From Christensenella hongkongensis (GTDB lineage: Bacteria > Bacillota > Clostridia > Christensenellales > Christensenellaceae): 64,000 nt of DNA. Made by a program: the position numbers and the translations under genes. Of this stretch, positions 51,829-59,796 are shown piece after piece (the first letter of the stretch is position 1; each line of letters starts with the position of its first letter). The stretch spans positions 125,267-189,266 of the forward strand of contig NZ_LAYJ01000078.1 in NCBI RefSeq assembly GCF_000981035.1. Direction: 5' to 3'. The notes below the pieces were generated by a model. It was given only the letters and a program-made list of their open reading frames with translations, did no database searches and was not told where the DNA came from.

Positions 51829-53088
51829 CTATTCCGCATTTTTTTTAATAAACTTATGGCTGAGCTTATCGAACCATATTTTCTGGCTGGGATACAATCC
51901 AAAATATCCCGAACACACATATCCAAGCGCACAGGCGATCAGATAGAACAAAGCCCCGTTTGCACCAAAAAGTTCAATGCCGATCACGAATGCCGTCATT
52001 GGGCTGTTGATTGCTCCGCAAAACACGGAAACAAGGCCGATTGCCGCGCCAAACGACGGAGAAAGCCCCATAAGCTCCCCTGCGAAGCTTCCAAAGGTTG
52101 CGCCGATTACAAGCGTTGGAACAATCTCTCCGCCTTTAAAGCCCGCTCCAATCGTTACAACGGTAAAAAGTATTTTCAGCAAAAACTCCTGCCCTCCCGC
52201 CGCGTTTGCAACCGCTGTTCCAATCAGCGGAAGGCTATCCCCATTGTAAAGATTGCTTCCGACAAGGTAAGTCAGGCCTACGATGATAAATCCGCCCGCG
52301 GCAGCCCTTATGGCCTTATTTGGAAATGCTTTTTGATATAGCATCTTGCTCGTTCGCAGGGACGCGCACAAAAGGATGCTGACAAGCCCTCCCATCGCTG
52401 CAAGCAGGATAACCTGCACGCAGGAGACAACATCGAGCGCAGGCAGGCCTGTGACCTGATACTGGGGAAAATCGACATGAAACATCTGCGCAATCCCAAA
52501 CGCAATGATTGACGATAGCGTGCAGGGCAGGATCGCCGAATAAAACATCACACCCACGCCTGCAAGCTCAATGGCGAGGATAATCGAAGTCATGGGGGTT
52601 CCCACGACGGCGGAAAATCCGGCGCTGATTCCGCACATGATCACGATCTTTTCTTCCTGATCGTTCATATGAAGCCATTTTCCAATCGATGAAGACAGGC
52701 CTCCGCCAAGCTGGATCGCAGCGCCTTCCGTGCCAACCGATCCGCCAAACAACCGTGTTATGAGGGTGCTTATAAAAATCAGCGGTACCATAACCGCAGG
52801 AATCCTGTCTGAATTCCGTACAGACTGTATGACGGTATCCGTTCCATTATCATGGCTTTTCTTACCCCAGCGGTAAAGCAGCGTGATCAATACCCCACCT
52901 GCCGGCAGCAGCCATATGATCCAGTTATGCTCCAGGAAAAATCCCGAGCTGGTATTGATGAGCATCGCAAACAAAGATCCCAGTATTCCAACCGCGATCC
53001 CGATTACGCCCGCATACAAAACCCATTTCAAAAAAGTTTTTACGTATGCGGCAAACCCAGATTTATTTTCGGATTGTTTTCCTGCCAT
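51829..53088 (-). CDS. ClC family anion transporter, possibly fluoride type
   Basis: 419 residues, about ten to twelve membrane helices, no CBS domains. The gating glutamate lies in GTEGAAIQLGG (Glu121). The usual Ser-containing GSGIP motif is missing; the matching stretch reads NGTDTVIQSV (about 81-90), and the later GxFxP motif is GGEIVPT. Loss of GSGIP with retention of the glutamate is what is described for the fluoride-specific CLC-F subclass, so fluoride/proton antiport is a reasonable hypothesis. I see no fluoride riboswitch in 53089-53160. GGAG precedes the ATG at short distance. Confidence 0.88.
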   Translation of the reverse strand: MAGKQSENKSGFAAYVKTFLKWVLYAGVIGIAVGILGSLFAMLINTSSGFFLEHNWIIWLLPAGGVLITLLYRWGKKSHDNGTDTVIQSVRNSDRIPAVMVPLIFISTLITRLFGGSVGTEGAAIQLGGGLSSSIGKWLHMNDQEEKIVIMCGISAGFSAVVGTPMTSIILAIELAGVGVMFYSAILPCTLSSIIAFGIAQMFHVDFPQYQVTGLPALDVVSCVQVILLAAMGGLVSILLCASLRTSKMLYQKAFPNKAIRAAAGGFIIVGLTYLVGSNLYNGDSLPLIGTAVANAAGGQEFLLKILFTVVTIGAGFKGGEIVPTLVIGATFGSFAGELMGLSPSFGAAIGLVSVFCGAINSPMTAFVIGIELFGANGALFYLIACALGYVCSGYFGLYPSQKIWFDKLSHKFIKKNAE

Positions 53089-53160
53089 ACCCTTACTCCG
53101 TTATCTTTAAGTTAACCCGGATAAACAAGCTGAAAACAGTTTCCGAAAAAACACGAAAAA

Positions 53161-53186
53161 AACATCCGGTTTCAAAACCGGATGTT
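53161..53186 (-). terminator. Intrinsic terminator of the rph operon
   Basis: An 11-base stem (AACATCCGGTT and complement) with a TCAA loop; T-run on the minus strand. It lies between the rph operon end and the ClC gene. Confidence 0.88.
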
Positions 53187-53197
53187 TTTACTTTTCA

Positions 53198-53683
53198 TCA
53201 GTCAATGATGCGCAGCTTTGGGATTACCCCAACCTCGCCAATCATCAGCGTCGCGGCGCGTTCTATCCCATCATAGGAGCAACCTGCGCTACCCGGGTTC
53301 ACCAGCCATATCCCATCCTCAAACTCACAATACGGCTGGTGGGTATGTCCAAATAATATCGCCTTTGCTCCCTGCTCCTGCGCATAGTAGAAGGCCCTGT
53401 CATACGAATATTTGACCTTTAAAAGATGCCCGTGTGTCAAAATGATCTTTTGGCCGCACAAAACGACCTGCTCTGTATCGTTTCCCGCGTCGCCCATGTC
53501 GCAGTTGCCTTTCACCGCAATCACGATAGCCCGCGTATTTTGCTCTATATAACGCGCGTCGCTGATATTATCCCCCAAGTGGAAAATATAATCGAAATCG
53601 GCAAACTGCCGCAGCGCACGGTCTATTACGCCTTTGTTCCCATGCGTATCGCTTAAAACAAGCGCGCGCACCATCTTTTTCAC
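53198..53683 (-). CDS. YfcE/MJ0936-type metallophosphodiesterase
   Basis: 161-residue calcineurin-like phosphoesterase. Metal motifs LSDTHGN (Asp, His), HLGDNISD, VKGNCD, LTHGH and FGHTHQP are all present. Relatives hydrolyse simple phosphodiesters in vitro; the natural substrate is not known. It overlaps the pyrophosphatase gene by four bases and is the third gene of an rph-rdgB-phosphoesterase operon, the same order as rph-ysnA-ysnB in Bacillus. Confidence 0.93.
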   Translation of the reverse strand: MKKMVRALVLSDTHGNKGVIDRALRQFADFDYIFHLGDNISDARYIEQNTRAIVIAVKGNCDMGDAGNDTEQVVLCGQKIILTHGHLLKVKYSYDRAFYYAQEQGAKAILFGHTHQPYCEFEDGIWLVNPGSAGCSYDGIERAATLMIGEVGVIPKLRIID

Positions 53684-54267
53684 TGTATCCTGCCAACCTC
53701 TTCCTGCAATTTTCCAAGCGCCTTGGCCCGGTGGCTGATTTTGTTCTTTATCTCTGCGGGAATCTCCGCAAATGTTTGTCCGTATTCCTCCACATAAAAC
53801 AGCGGATCGTATCCAAAGCCGTTCTCTCCTTTTGGTTCGTCGATAATGCGGCCTTCCGCTTTCTCTTCAACGTACAGCTTCTCCTTCCCACCGTTTGCAA
53901 GAACAAGCGCGCATACAAACCATGCCCTACGGTTTTCTTTATCCTTTACCAGCGAAAGAAGCTTTGCATTGTTTTTTTCATCGTTTGCCCCTTCGCCGGA
54001 AAACCGTGCCGAATAGATGCCCGGCGCTCCGTCCAGCGCTTCCACACACAAACCCGAATCATCCGCCAGCACGTCGCCATCCACCATTTCGCTGATCTCC
54101 ACAGCCTTTTTACGCGCGTTTTCATGGAAGCTGTTTCCATCCTCTACTACGTCATGATTGATCCCCGCATCCTTCAGTGATAGGATTTCATCATAAAAGC
54201 CACTCAGGATCGCTTTGATTTCCCGTACCTTTCCCTGGTTGTTTGTCGCAATAATCAATCGTTTCAT
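53680..54267 (-). CDS. rdgB: XTP/dITP pyrophosphatase (RdgB/HAM1)
   Basis: Removes non-canonical purine nucleotides (XTP, dITP) by hydrolysis to the monophosphate. 195 residues with the substrate loop ATNNQGKVREI at the N-terminus, LADDSGLCVEALDGAPGIYSAR-region residues near 70, ENGFGYDPLF near 148 and the SHRAKAL ending. It overlaps rph upstream and the phosphoesterase downstream by four bases each. Confidence 0.96.
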   Translation of the reverse strand: MKRLIIATNNQGKVREIKAILSGFYDEILSLKDAGINHDVVEDGNSFHENARKKAVEISEMVDGDVLADDSGLCVEALDGAPGIYSARFSGEGANDEKNNAKLLSLVKDKENRRAWFVCALVLANGGKEKLYVEEKAEGRIIDEPKGENGFGYDPLFYVEEYGQTFAEIPAEIKNKISHRAKALGKLQEEVGRIQ

Positions 54268-54989
54268 ATCGTGATCCCCTCTTCCTTCAACACCTGTTTT
54301 TGGGCGTCGATTATTTCACCGATTCCCTTTTTGCACAAACGCATCAGCTTGGAAAATTCCTCTTCCGTGATGGTGCGTTTTTCTCCGCAAACCTGTATTT
54401 CCCCAATGTTTCCGTCCGACGCGGAAATCATATTCATATCTGCCTGCGCACTGCTGTCCTCGCTGTAGCAAAGGTCAAGCATCGGCACGTCGCCAACGAT
54501 GCCTGCAGATACCGCGGCAATATGCTTTTTGAGCGGCGACCTTTGCAATACGCCTTCCCCGATTGCCCTTTCAACACATAGCGCAACGGCAACAAACGCT
54601 CCGCTGATCGAGGCTGTCCTTGTGCCGCCATCCGCGTTCAAAACGTCGCAATCCACAAAAATCGTGTATTCTCCCATATCCTCAAAATCACACACGCTTC
54701 GCAGGGAACGGCCTATCAGGCGCTGTATCTCGACGCCCCTGCCGTCTTTTTTCATCCCGTCGCGTTTTTTTCTTCCCGGGGTGGACGCCGGCAGCATAGA
54801 GTACTCGGCCGTCAGCCAGCCCTTCCCTGTTCCAGCAAGAAAAGGCGGAACCTCCGGCTCGAGCATAGCTGTACACAGCACCTGCGTATTTCCCGTACTG
54901 ATCAATACGCTGCCATGCGCATTGTTGATTACATTCGTCCTGATTGTAAGCGGACGTAACTCATCCAGTTTTCTTTTGTCGTCTCTCAT
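54264..54989 (-). CDS. rph: Ribonuclease PH
   Basis: Phosphorolytic 3' exoribonuclease that trims tRNA precursors. 241 residues. Typical blocks are MRDDKRKLDELRP at the start, GSVLISTGNTQVLC, IGRSLRS and LNADGGTRTASI-type phosphate site near 125, and the acidic EDSSAQADMN region near 180. AGGAG precedes the ATG at 54989 and a promoter lies at 55017-55045, in a short divergent region shared with rqcH. Confidence 0.96.
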   Translation of the reverse strand: MRDDKRKLDELRPLTIRTNVINNAHGSVLISTGNTQVLCTAMLEPEVPPFLAGTGKGWLTAEYSMLPASTPGRKKRDGMKKDGRGVEIQRLIGRSLRSVCDFEDMGEYTIFVDCDVLNADGGTRTASISGAFVAVALCVERAIGEGVLQRSPLKKHIAAVSAGIVGDVPMLDLCYSEDSSAQADMNMISASDGNIGEIQVCGEKRTITEEEFSKLMRLCKKGIGEIIDAQKQVLKEEGITI

Positions 54990-55016
54990 TCGTTTCTCCT
55001 CTGATCCGATTTTTTC

Positions 55017-55045
55017 ATTTTAACACAATTCCTACACGCATTCAA
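55017..55045 (-). promoter_or_regulatory. rph operon promoter
   Basis: TTGAAT (55040-55045), 17 bases, TAAAAT (55017-55022) on the minus strand. Confidence 0.65.
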
Positions 55046-55053
55046 TTATGTGG

Positions 55054-55059
55054 TATAAT
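55054..55059 (+). promoter_or_regulatory. Extended -10 of rqcH
   Basis: TGG-TATAAT about 28 bases before the ATG; -35 not clear. It sits back to back with the rph promoter. Confidence 0.65.
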
Positions 55060-55086
55060 AAACACGTCTGTATAAGGAGGTTTTTT

Positions 55087-56847
55087 ATGACGCTTGACGG
55101 TCTTACTTTATATACCTGCGTTGCAGAATTGCAGGAAAAATGCCGGGACGCAAAAATACAAAAGGTGCTGATGCCCGGCAAGGAGGAACTGGTTTTCCAG
55201 CTTTACTCCGCCGCTGAAGGTACGCTGAGGCTTACCATTTCAGCAGATGCGGGAGATTGTTCCCTTTACCTTACCAGCCATACAAAAGAGAATCCCAAGG
55301 TGCCGCCTGCCTTCTGTATGTTCCTGCGCAAATACCTTACGGGCGCGCATATCGCAGATATAACGCAGCGGGGCCTCGACCGTGTTGTCGTCTTCACGCT
55401 GGAGACAAAGGATGAAATGCTCCATCCCATAACGCTCAGGCTAATCGTGGAGATCATGGGGAAGTATTCCAACATTATCCTTGTTAATGCGGAAAACCGG
55501 ATTCTGGACAGCATCCGCAGGGTTTCTGTGGATGTAAGCAGCAAGCGCCAGATTTTACCCGGCGCTGTATACGACGATCCCCCGCAGGAAAAGCTCAATC
55601 CCCTTACGCTTTCCCTTGGAACGCTCACCGAGGCGCTGCACACAAAACGTGATACCAAAATTGTTTCCCATATTGTAAGCGTTTTTGACGGAATCTCCCT
55701 GCAGACCGCACAGGAGGTACTGTACCGCGCCGGTATTGACGAGACGATGACAGGCGCGCTCTGTGGCAAACAGCTTGAGCGTATCGCGCGGGCGCTGCAC
55801 GACTTTTTGACAAATGCTGTGGCGCATCCCTTACCGTGTATACAAAGAAATGCGGACATGCTTCCGGTGTTTTTTTCCTGCGTCCCTTATGAGACCTACC
55901 CGGAGCAAACGCGCAAAAGCTTTGCTACGGTCAACGAAATGCTTGATTATTATTACAGCAAGCGACTTATGATTTTCCGGATGACGCAGCAACGCGACGC
56001 GCTTTATAAAACGGTGCACAAAATTTACGCCAAGCTTTTGAAGCTGATCGGCGTTTATGAGGCTACGCTGCGCGACGTTGCTAAAGCGGAAAAGCTGCAA
56101 AAACGTGCCGACCTTATCACCGCCAATATCTATCGCCTGAAAAAAGGAATGCAATCCTTTGAAGCCGTGGATTATGAAACCGGGGAGAATGTATCAGTCG
56201 CGCTGGATGTTTCGCGCAGCCCTCAGGAGACGGCGCAAAAGCTGTATAAAAAGATCGGAAAGCTCAAAACGGCAGCCCTGATCAATCAAAAAAAGCTTGC
56301 CGACGCACGTGAAGAACAGGAATTTTTGGAGGGTGTGCTCCACTTTACGGAAAATGCCCGCTCAACGGACGAGATCAGCGAAATCAGGCTTACGCTCGTA
56401 CGCGCCGGTTATCTTGCGCCTCCGCCTAAAAATAAAAAGGAGCCTGAGATACAATCCCATCCCCTCCACTATGTTTCCCCCACCGGTTATGAAATATTTG
56501 TGGGCAAAAACGACCGGCAAAACGAGCAGCTTACCATGCGCGACGCAGCCAAAGACGATATCTGGTTCCACGCGCAGAAAACGCCCGGCTCCCATGTGCT
56601 TCTGGTAACCGGCGGAACCGATCTTAACGATATTGACGATGAGACAGTCGTTATGGCGGCAGAGCTTGCCGCGGCGCATTCCCGCGCACGGCAATCCGGT
56701 AAAACCGCTGTGGATTATACCCAGCGCAAAAACATCAAAAAACCGCCGGCCGCACGCCCGGGCAAAGTGATCTATGACGATTATTTCACTGTTTACGTAG
56801 ATGCGGCAAACGGTACGCGGCGCATTCCGGAGGAAGAAAACGAATGA
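55087..56847 (+). CDS. rqcH: RqcH/NFACT ribosome quality-control factor
   Basis: Binds stalled 50S subunits and directs addition of C-terminal alanine tails that mark the nascent chain for degradation. 586 residues: NFACT-N (about 1-200, beginning MTLDGLTLYTCVAELQ), helical coiled-coil arms (about 280-440), and NFACT-R with KDDIWFHAQKTPGSHVLL near 495-512. Older annotation calls it fibronectin-binding protein. GGAGG lies seven bases before the ATG at 55087; upstream in-frame ATGs sit in the promoter. The following gene overlaps by four bases. Confidence 0.95.
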   Translation: MTLDGLTLYTCVAELQEKCRDAKIQKVLMPGKEELVFQLYSAAEGTLRLTISADAGDCSLYLTSHTKENPKVPPAFCMFLRKYLTGAHIADITQRGLDRVVVFTLETKDEMLHPITLRLIVEIMGKYSNIILVNAENRILDSIRRVSVDVSSKRQILPGAVYDDPPQEKLNPLTLSLGTLTEALHTKRDTKIVSHIVSVFDGISLQTAQEVLYRAGIDETMTGALCGKQLERIARALHDFLTNAVAHPLPCIQRNADMLPVFFSCVPYETYPEQTRKSFATVNEMLDYYYSKRLMIFRMTQQRDALYKTVHKIYAKLLKLIGVYEATLRDVAKAEKLQKRADLITANIYRLKKGMQSFEAVDYETGENVSVALDVSRSPQETAQKLYKKIGKLKTAALINQKKLADAREEQEFLEGVLHFTENARSTDEISEIRLTLVRAGYLAPPPKNKKEPEIQSHPLHYVSPTGYEIFVGKNDRQNEQLTMRDAAKDDIWFHAQKTPGSHVLLVTGGTDLNDIDDETVVMAAELAAAHSRARQSGKTAVDYTQRKNIKKPPAARPGKVIYDDYFTVYVDAANGTRRIPEEENE

Positions 56848-57467
56848 ATTTGCAGGACCAGATTTACGACCTTTTTATCAATGCAGGCTGTGACCGCAAT
56901 GAAAATCAGAACAAGGTCATCCATGATAAATATATCATCAAACGCGGTCATTCCCCAAACGGATGGTATTCCCTTTCCAACAAGAACCGTTTTCGCCTGC
57001 AAATGACGCCCGTCGGTGTGAAATGGGAGTACGTGCAGGTGAACGACACAATGTTTTTATGGTATGACGGGGACGTACTCAAAAAGCTGATCGCCTATGT
57101 GGATTACCCGGACGGAACCACGCGCGCATATTATGAAGGTGATTTCCATATCACGTCCATCATCCGCCGCAGGATTCCCCCTACCGTCCTTACCCGTAAA
57201 TACTGCAAAATCTGCGGAGATAACCTTTTGGGACGCGAGATACGCGGTTTCCTCGTTGACCTAGGGGAAGAAAAAGGCGGCGGAAATGGTTATATGGATC
57301 TTCATTTGTATGAGAAGTCCCTGTGTTTTCGCAGCGATATCCCCGCCCGTGTCGATGGGATCTGGCCGTTCAACAAATGGCTGCACAAATACCTGCGGTG
57401 GCATCGCGAGCTTCCGCTCGAGCACTTTGAGAAATCAAAAACGGACGGGCTTTTGCCGCGTCCGTAA
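56844..57467 (+). CDS. Unrecognised protein co-translated with RqcH
   Basis: 207 residues, no signal peptide, rich in aromatic and basic residues. I do not recognise the family. There is one CKICG pair (Cys121, Cys124) without a second pair, a Gly-rich stretch (GEEKGGGNGY, about 141-150) and an aromatic C-terminal part (WPFNKWLHKYLRWHRE). The start overlaps the rqcH stop by four bases and a terminator follows, so it is only made together with RqcH. A role connected with ribosome rescue is a reasonable guess but has no support beyond context. Confidence 0.8.
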   Translation: MNLQDQIYDLFINAGCDRNENQNKVIHDKYIIKRGHSPNGWYSLSNKNRFRLQMTPVGVKWEYVQVNDTMFLWYDGDVLKKLIAYVDYPDGTTRAYYEGDFHITSIIRRRIPPTVLTRKYCKICGDNLLGREIRGFLVDLGEEKGGGNGYMDLHLYEKSLCFRSDIPARVDGIWPFNKWLHKYLRWHRELPLEHFEKSKTDGLLPRP

Positions 57468-57486
57468 TCGAAAACCGGTCAATCGC

Positions 57487-57505
57487 GGGGCGTTACTTAC
57501 GCCCC
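57487..57505 (+). terminator. Terminator of the rqcH operon
   Basis: Seven-base stem GGGGCGT/ACGCCCC with a TACTT loop, then TGTTTTATT on the plus strand. Confidence 0.75.
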
Positions 57506-57512
57506 TGTTTTA

Positions 57513-58100
57513 TTATTTAGCCTGTGGAAGCTTCCTGCTGCCCGGCTTCACAAGCTGCGCGCCCGTTTTACAAATCGGGCATTCGTCCGCTTCATACGAT
57601 TTTACTTCCATGGAAAGCACTGCGCGGAACGGCACGCCAAAATCGACTTTTCCAGCGCTCCTGTCTACAACGCTGCCCACAGCCATCACCTGTGCGCCCA
57701 TTCCATCCAGAAGCTCAATAACCTCTTTCACAGAGCCGCCGGTAGTCACAACATCCTCCGTAACGAGTATTTTCGCGCCTTTTGGAACCTCAAAGCCCCT
57801 GCGCAGTGTCATTTTCCCATTTTCGCGTTCCGCAAATATGTTCTTTACGCCAAGCTGGCGCGACATTTCGTATGCCATAATGATACCGCCAACTGCTGGC
57901 CCCACCACAAGGTCGATATCCATATCTGAAAACTGCTCCGCCAACTGCCGGCAAATCATTTCTGAAACATCCGGATACTGGAACAGCTTTGCACACTGCA
58001 TATATTTATCGGAATGCCTCCCTGAGGTCAGCAGAAAATGCCCCTCCAGCATCACCTCTTTTTCTTTGAATACAGCAATGATCTCTTCTCTTGTCATCAT
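57513..58100 (-). CDS. pyrE: Orotate phosphoribosyltransferase
   Basis: Adds orotate to PRPP to give OMP. 195 residues with the GRHSDKYMQ substrate loop, GPAVGGIIMAYEM, and the PRPP motif ILVTEDVVTTGGS. The C-terminus carries CPICKTG, as in the longer PyrE group of Clostridia. It starts 18 bases after pyrD and is the last gene of the pyr operon; the region below its stop carries a GC hairpin whose T-run is on the opposite strand, so termination on this strand is not clear. Confidence 0.96.
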   Translation of the reverse strand: MMTREEIIAVFKEKEVMLEGHFLLTSGRHSDKYMQCAKLFQYPDVSEMICRQLAEQFSDMDIDLVVGPAVGGIIMAYEMSRQLGVKNIFAERENGKMTLRRGFEVPKGAKILVTEDVVTTGGSVKEVIELLDGMGAQVMAVGSVVDRSAGKVDFGVPFRAVLSMEVKSYEADECPICKTGAQLVKPGSRKLPQAK

Positions 58101-58118
58101 AATGCTTTTTCCTTTCCT

Positions 58119-59030
58119 TTATATATTCAGCGTTCCCGTAAGCTCTGTAATTTTTTCAGTTCCCAGCTCTTGCGCAAAGCGCTCGAGCTCTTCGGCGATT
58201 TCTACCGATGCGGAGGGATTACGCATGGTCGCCGTTCCCACCATCACTGCGTCAGCGCCTGCAACCATAAACTCCGCGGCGTCTTCGCCCGTCATGATGC
58301 CGCCCATACCGATGATCGGCACAGAAAGCCCGGCCTGGAATACTTCCCATACCATACGAAGCGCAACCGGTTTGATTGCCGGTCCGGACAGGCCTCCCGT
58401 CACGTTTGCAAGGACAGGCCTGCGCGTGCGCGCATTGATCGCCATTCCTGTAATGGTATTAATCAGGGAAAGCGCATCCGCTCCTCCATCCACTGCTGCT
58501 TTTGCCATATCCGTAATTTTCGTTACATTAGGCGTCAGCTTCACGATCAGCGGCTTTTTTGATACTTTTTTCACTTCCTCCACCACGCCGCGCAATGTCC
58601 GGGCGTCTGTGCCAAAATTCACACCGCCATGCTTTACATTTGGGCAGGAAACGTTCACCTCGTAAAGCTCTATGTCCGTATCGTTGAGCTTTTCCGCTAC
58701 GTAAACATAATCCTCCACGCACGCGCCTGCTATGTTCGCTATCTTTACCGTATCGATCTTACGTATCCTTGGGTAGATCGTCCGCAAAAACTCATCCACT
58801 CCCGGATTCTGCAAACCGACAGAGTTGAGCGCTCCGCTTGCTGTCTCCGCAATTCGCACCGGCGGATTTCCAAGCCTGCTTTCTCTGGTAAGCGCCTTTA
58901 ACGTAAAGGCGCCAAGCTTTGCGACATCCATATGCAGCCCGTATTCCTCTGCAAAGCCAAAGGTTCCCGACGCCGTGATAACAGGATTTTTAAGTTCTAC
59001 CCCCGCAATATTCACTCTCATATCATTCAT
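58119..59030 (-). CDS. pyrD: Dihydroorotate dehydrogenase, PyrDB catalytic subunit
   Basis: FMN subunit of the NAD-linked class 1B dehydrogenase, which works with PyrK. About 303 residues: VNIAGVELKNPVITASG at the start, NVSCPNVKHGG with the catalytic Cys (class 1 type), KLTPNVT, and the flavin phosphate block IGMGGIMTGEDA. The ATG at 59030 lies 12 bases after GGGAGG; an ATG at 59021 is possible. It overlaps the pyrK stop by eight bases, so the two subunits are co-translated. Confidence 0.94.
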   Translation of the reverse strand: MNDMRVNIAGVELKNPVITASGTFGFAEEYGLHMDVAKLGAFTLKALTRESRLGNPPVRIAETASGALNSVGLQNPGVDEFLRTIYPRIRKIDTVKIANIAGACVEDYVYVAEKLNDTDIELYEVNVSCPNVKHGGVNFGTDARTLRGVVEEVKKVSKKPLIVKLTPNVTKITDMAKAAVDGGADALSLINTITGMAINARTRRPVLANVTGGLSGPAIKPVALRMVWEVFQAGLSVPIIGMGGIMTGEDAAEFMVAGADAVMVGTATMRNPSASVEIAEELERFAQELGTEKITELTGTLNI

Positions 59031-59796
59031 AAAGCGCGTCAACCTCCCTGATGTCAAATACCGGTCCCTGCGTACACACCTTTTTGTATTCGCCGCCTAT
59101 CTTGCACACGCATGTTGCGCAGCCGCCTGTTCCACAGCCCATATGCTGCTCCATGGATACGAAAGCCGGTACGTCGCCGATCACCCTGGCAAGCGTCCTG
59201 AAAAATACCAACGGGCCGCACGCAAGGATTACGTCCGGCTTATCCTTGCTGAGTTCATCCGCAAGGAGATTTGTACAAAACCCGGCGACGCCGAATGTCC
59301 CGTCATCCGTCGCCACATGGGTTGTTGCAAAGCTTTCAAAATCCTGTATCTGGTATACGCATTCTTTGGACCGATACCCCAGAAAAGCGGTATATTCCCT
59401 GTCCGGATATTTACAGGATAACGACTTTAACGGAGCGATGCCGATCCCTCCGCCGATCAGCCATACCTTTTTCATATCATCCTTGAGCATAAAACCGTTC
59501 CCCATAGGCATGAGCACATCAAGCGTATCTCCCGGGCGCACCAGAGAAAGCAGCTTTGTTCCCTTGCCAATGGCATTATAGGCAATATGTACCTCTTTTT
59601 TTTCAAAATCCACATAATTAATACTAATCGGCCTTCTTAAAAGAAGCTCACGCGCGTGCGGTATCTCTATATGCGCAAACTGCCCCGGCCTGTAAAACCG
59701 CATCGCATCCTCGCTGCATGTAAGCTTCATCAAATAGGTATTCTGTGCAATGAGTTCATTGCTTAGTACCCTTTCCGTCGTATGCTTTTTGATCAT
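59023..59796 (-). CDS. pyrK: Dihydroorotate dehydrogenase electron transfer subunit
   Basis: FAD and [2Fe-2S] subunit that passes electrons from PyrD to NAD. 257 residues: FAD block RRPISINYVD near 55, NAD-binding IGGGIGIAPLKSL near 113, and the cluster motif CGTGGCATC...C near 222-240. It overlaps carA upstream by four bases and pyrD downstream. Together with class 1B PyrD this is the usual arrangement of Firmicutes. Confidence 0.96.
   Translation of the reverse strand: MIKKHTTERVLSNELIAQNTYLMKLTCSEDAMRFYRPGQFAHIEIPHARELLLRRPISINYVDFEKKEVHIAYNAIGKGTKLLSLVRPGDTLDVLMPMGNGFMLKDDMKKVWLIGGGIGIAPLKSLSCKYPDREYTAFLGYRSKECVYQIQDFESFATTHVATDDGTFGVAGFCTNLLADELSKDKPDVILACGPLVFFRTLARVIGDVPAFVSMEQHMGCGTGGCATCVCKIGGEYKKVCTQGPVFDIREVDALYE

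Noticed and set aside
53089-53160. Fluoride riboswitch upstream of the ClC gene
   Set aside because: I looked because of the CLC-F-like motifs, but none of the conserved stretches of that RNA is visible.
57286-58665. Long plus-strand open frame of 459 codons
   Set aside because: It lies opposite pyrE and pyrD, has no RBS at its start, overlaps the unknown gene at 56844-57467 in another frame and gives a low-complexity Ser/Pro/Thr-rich peptide.
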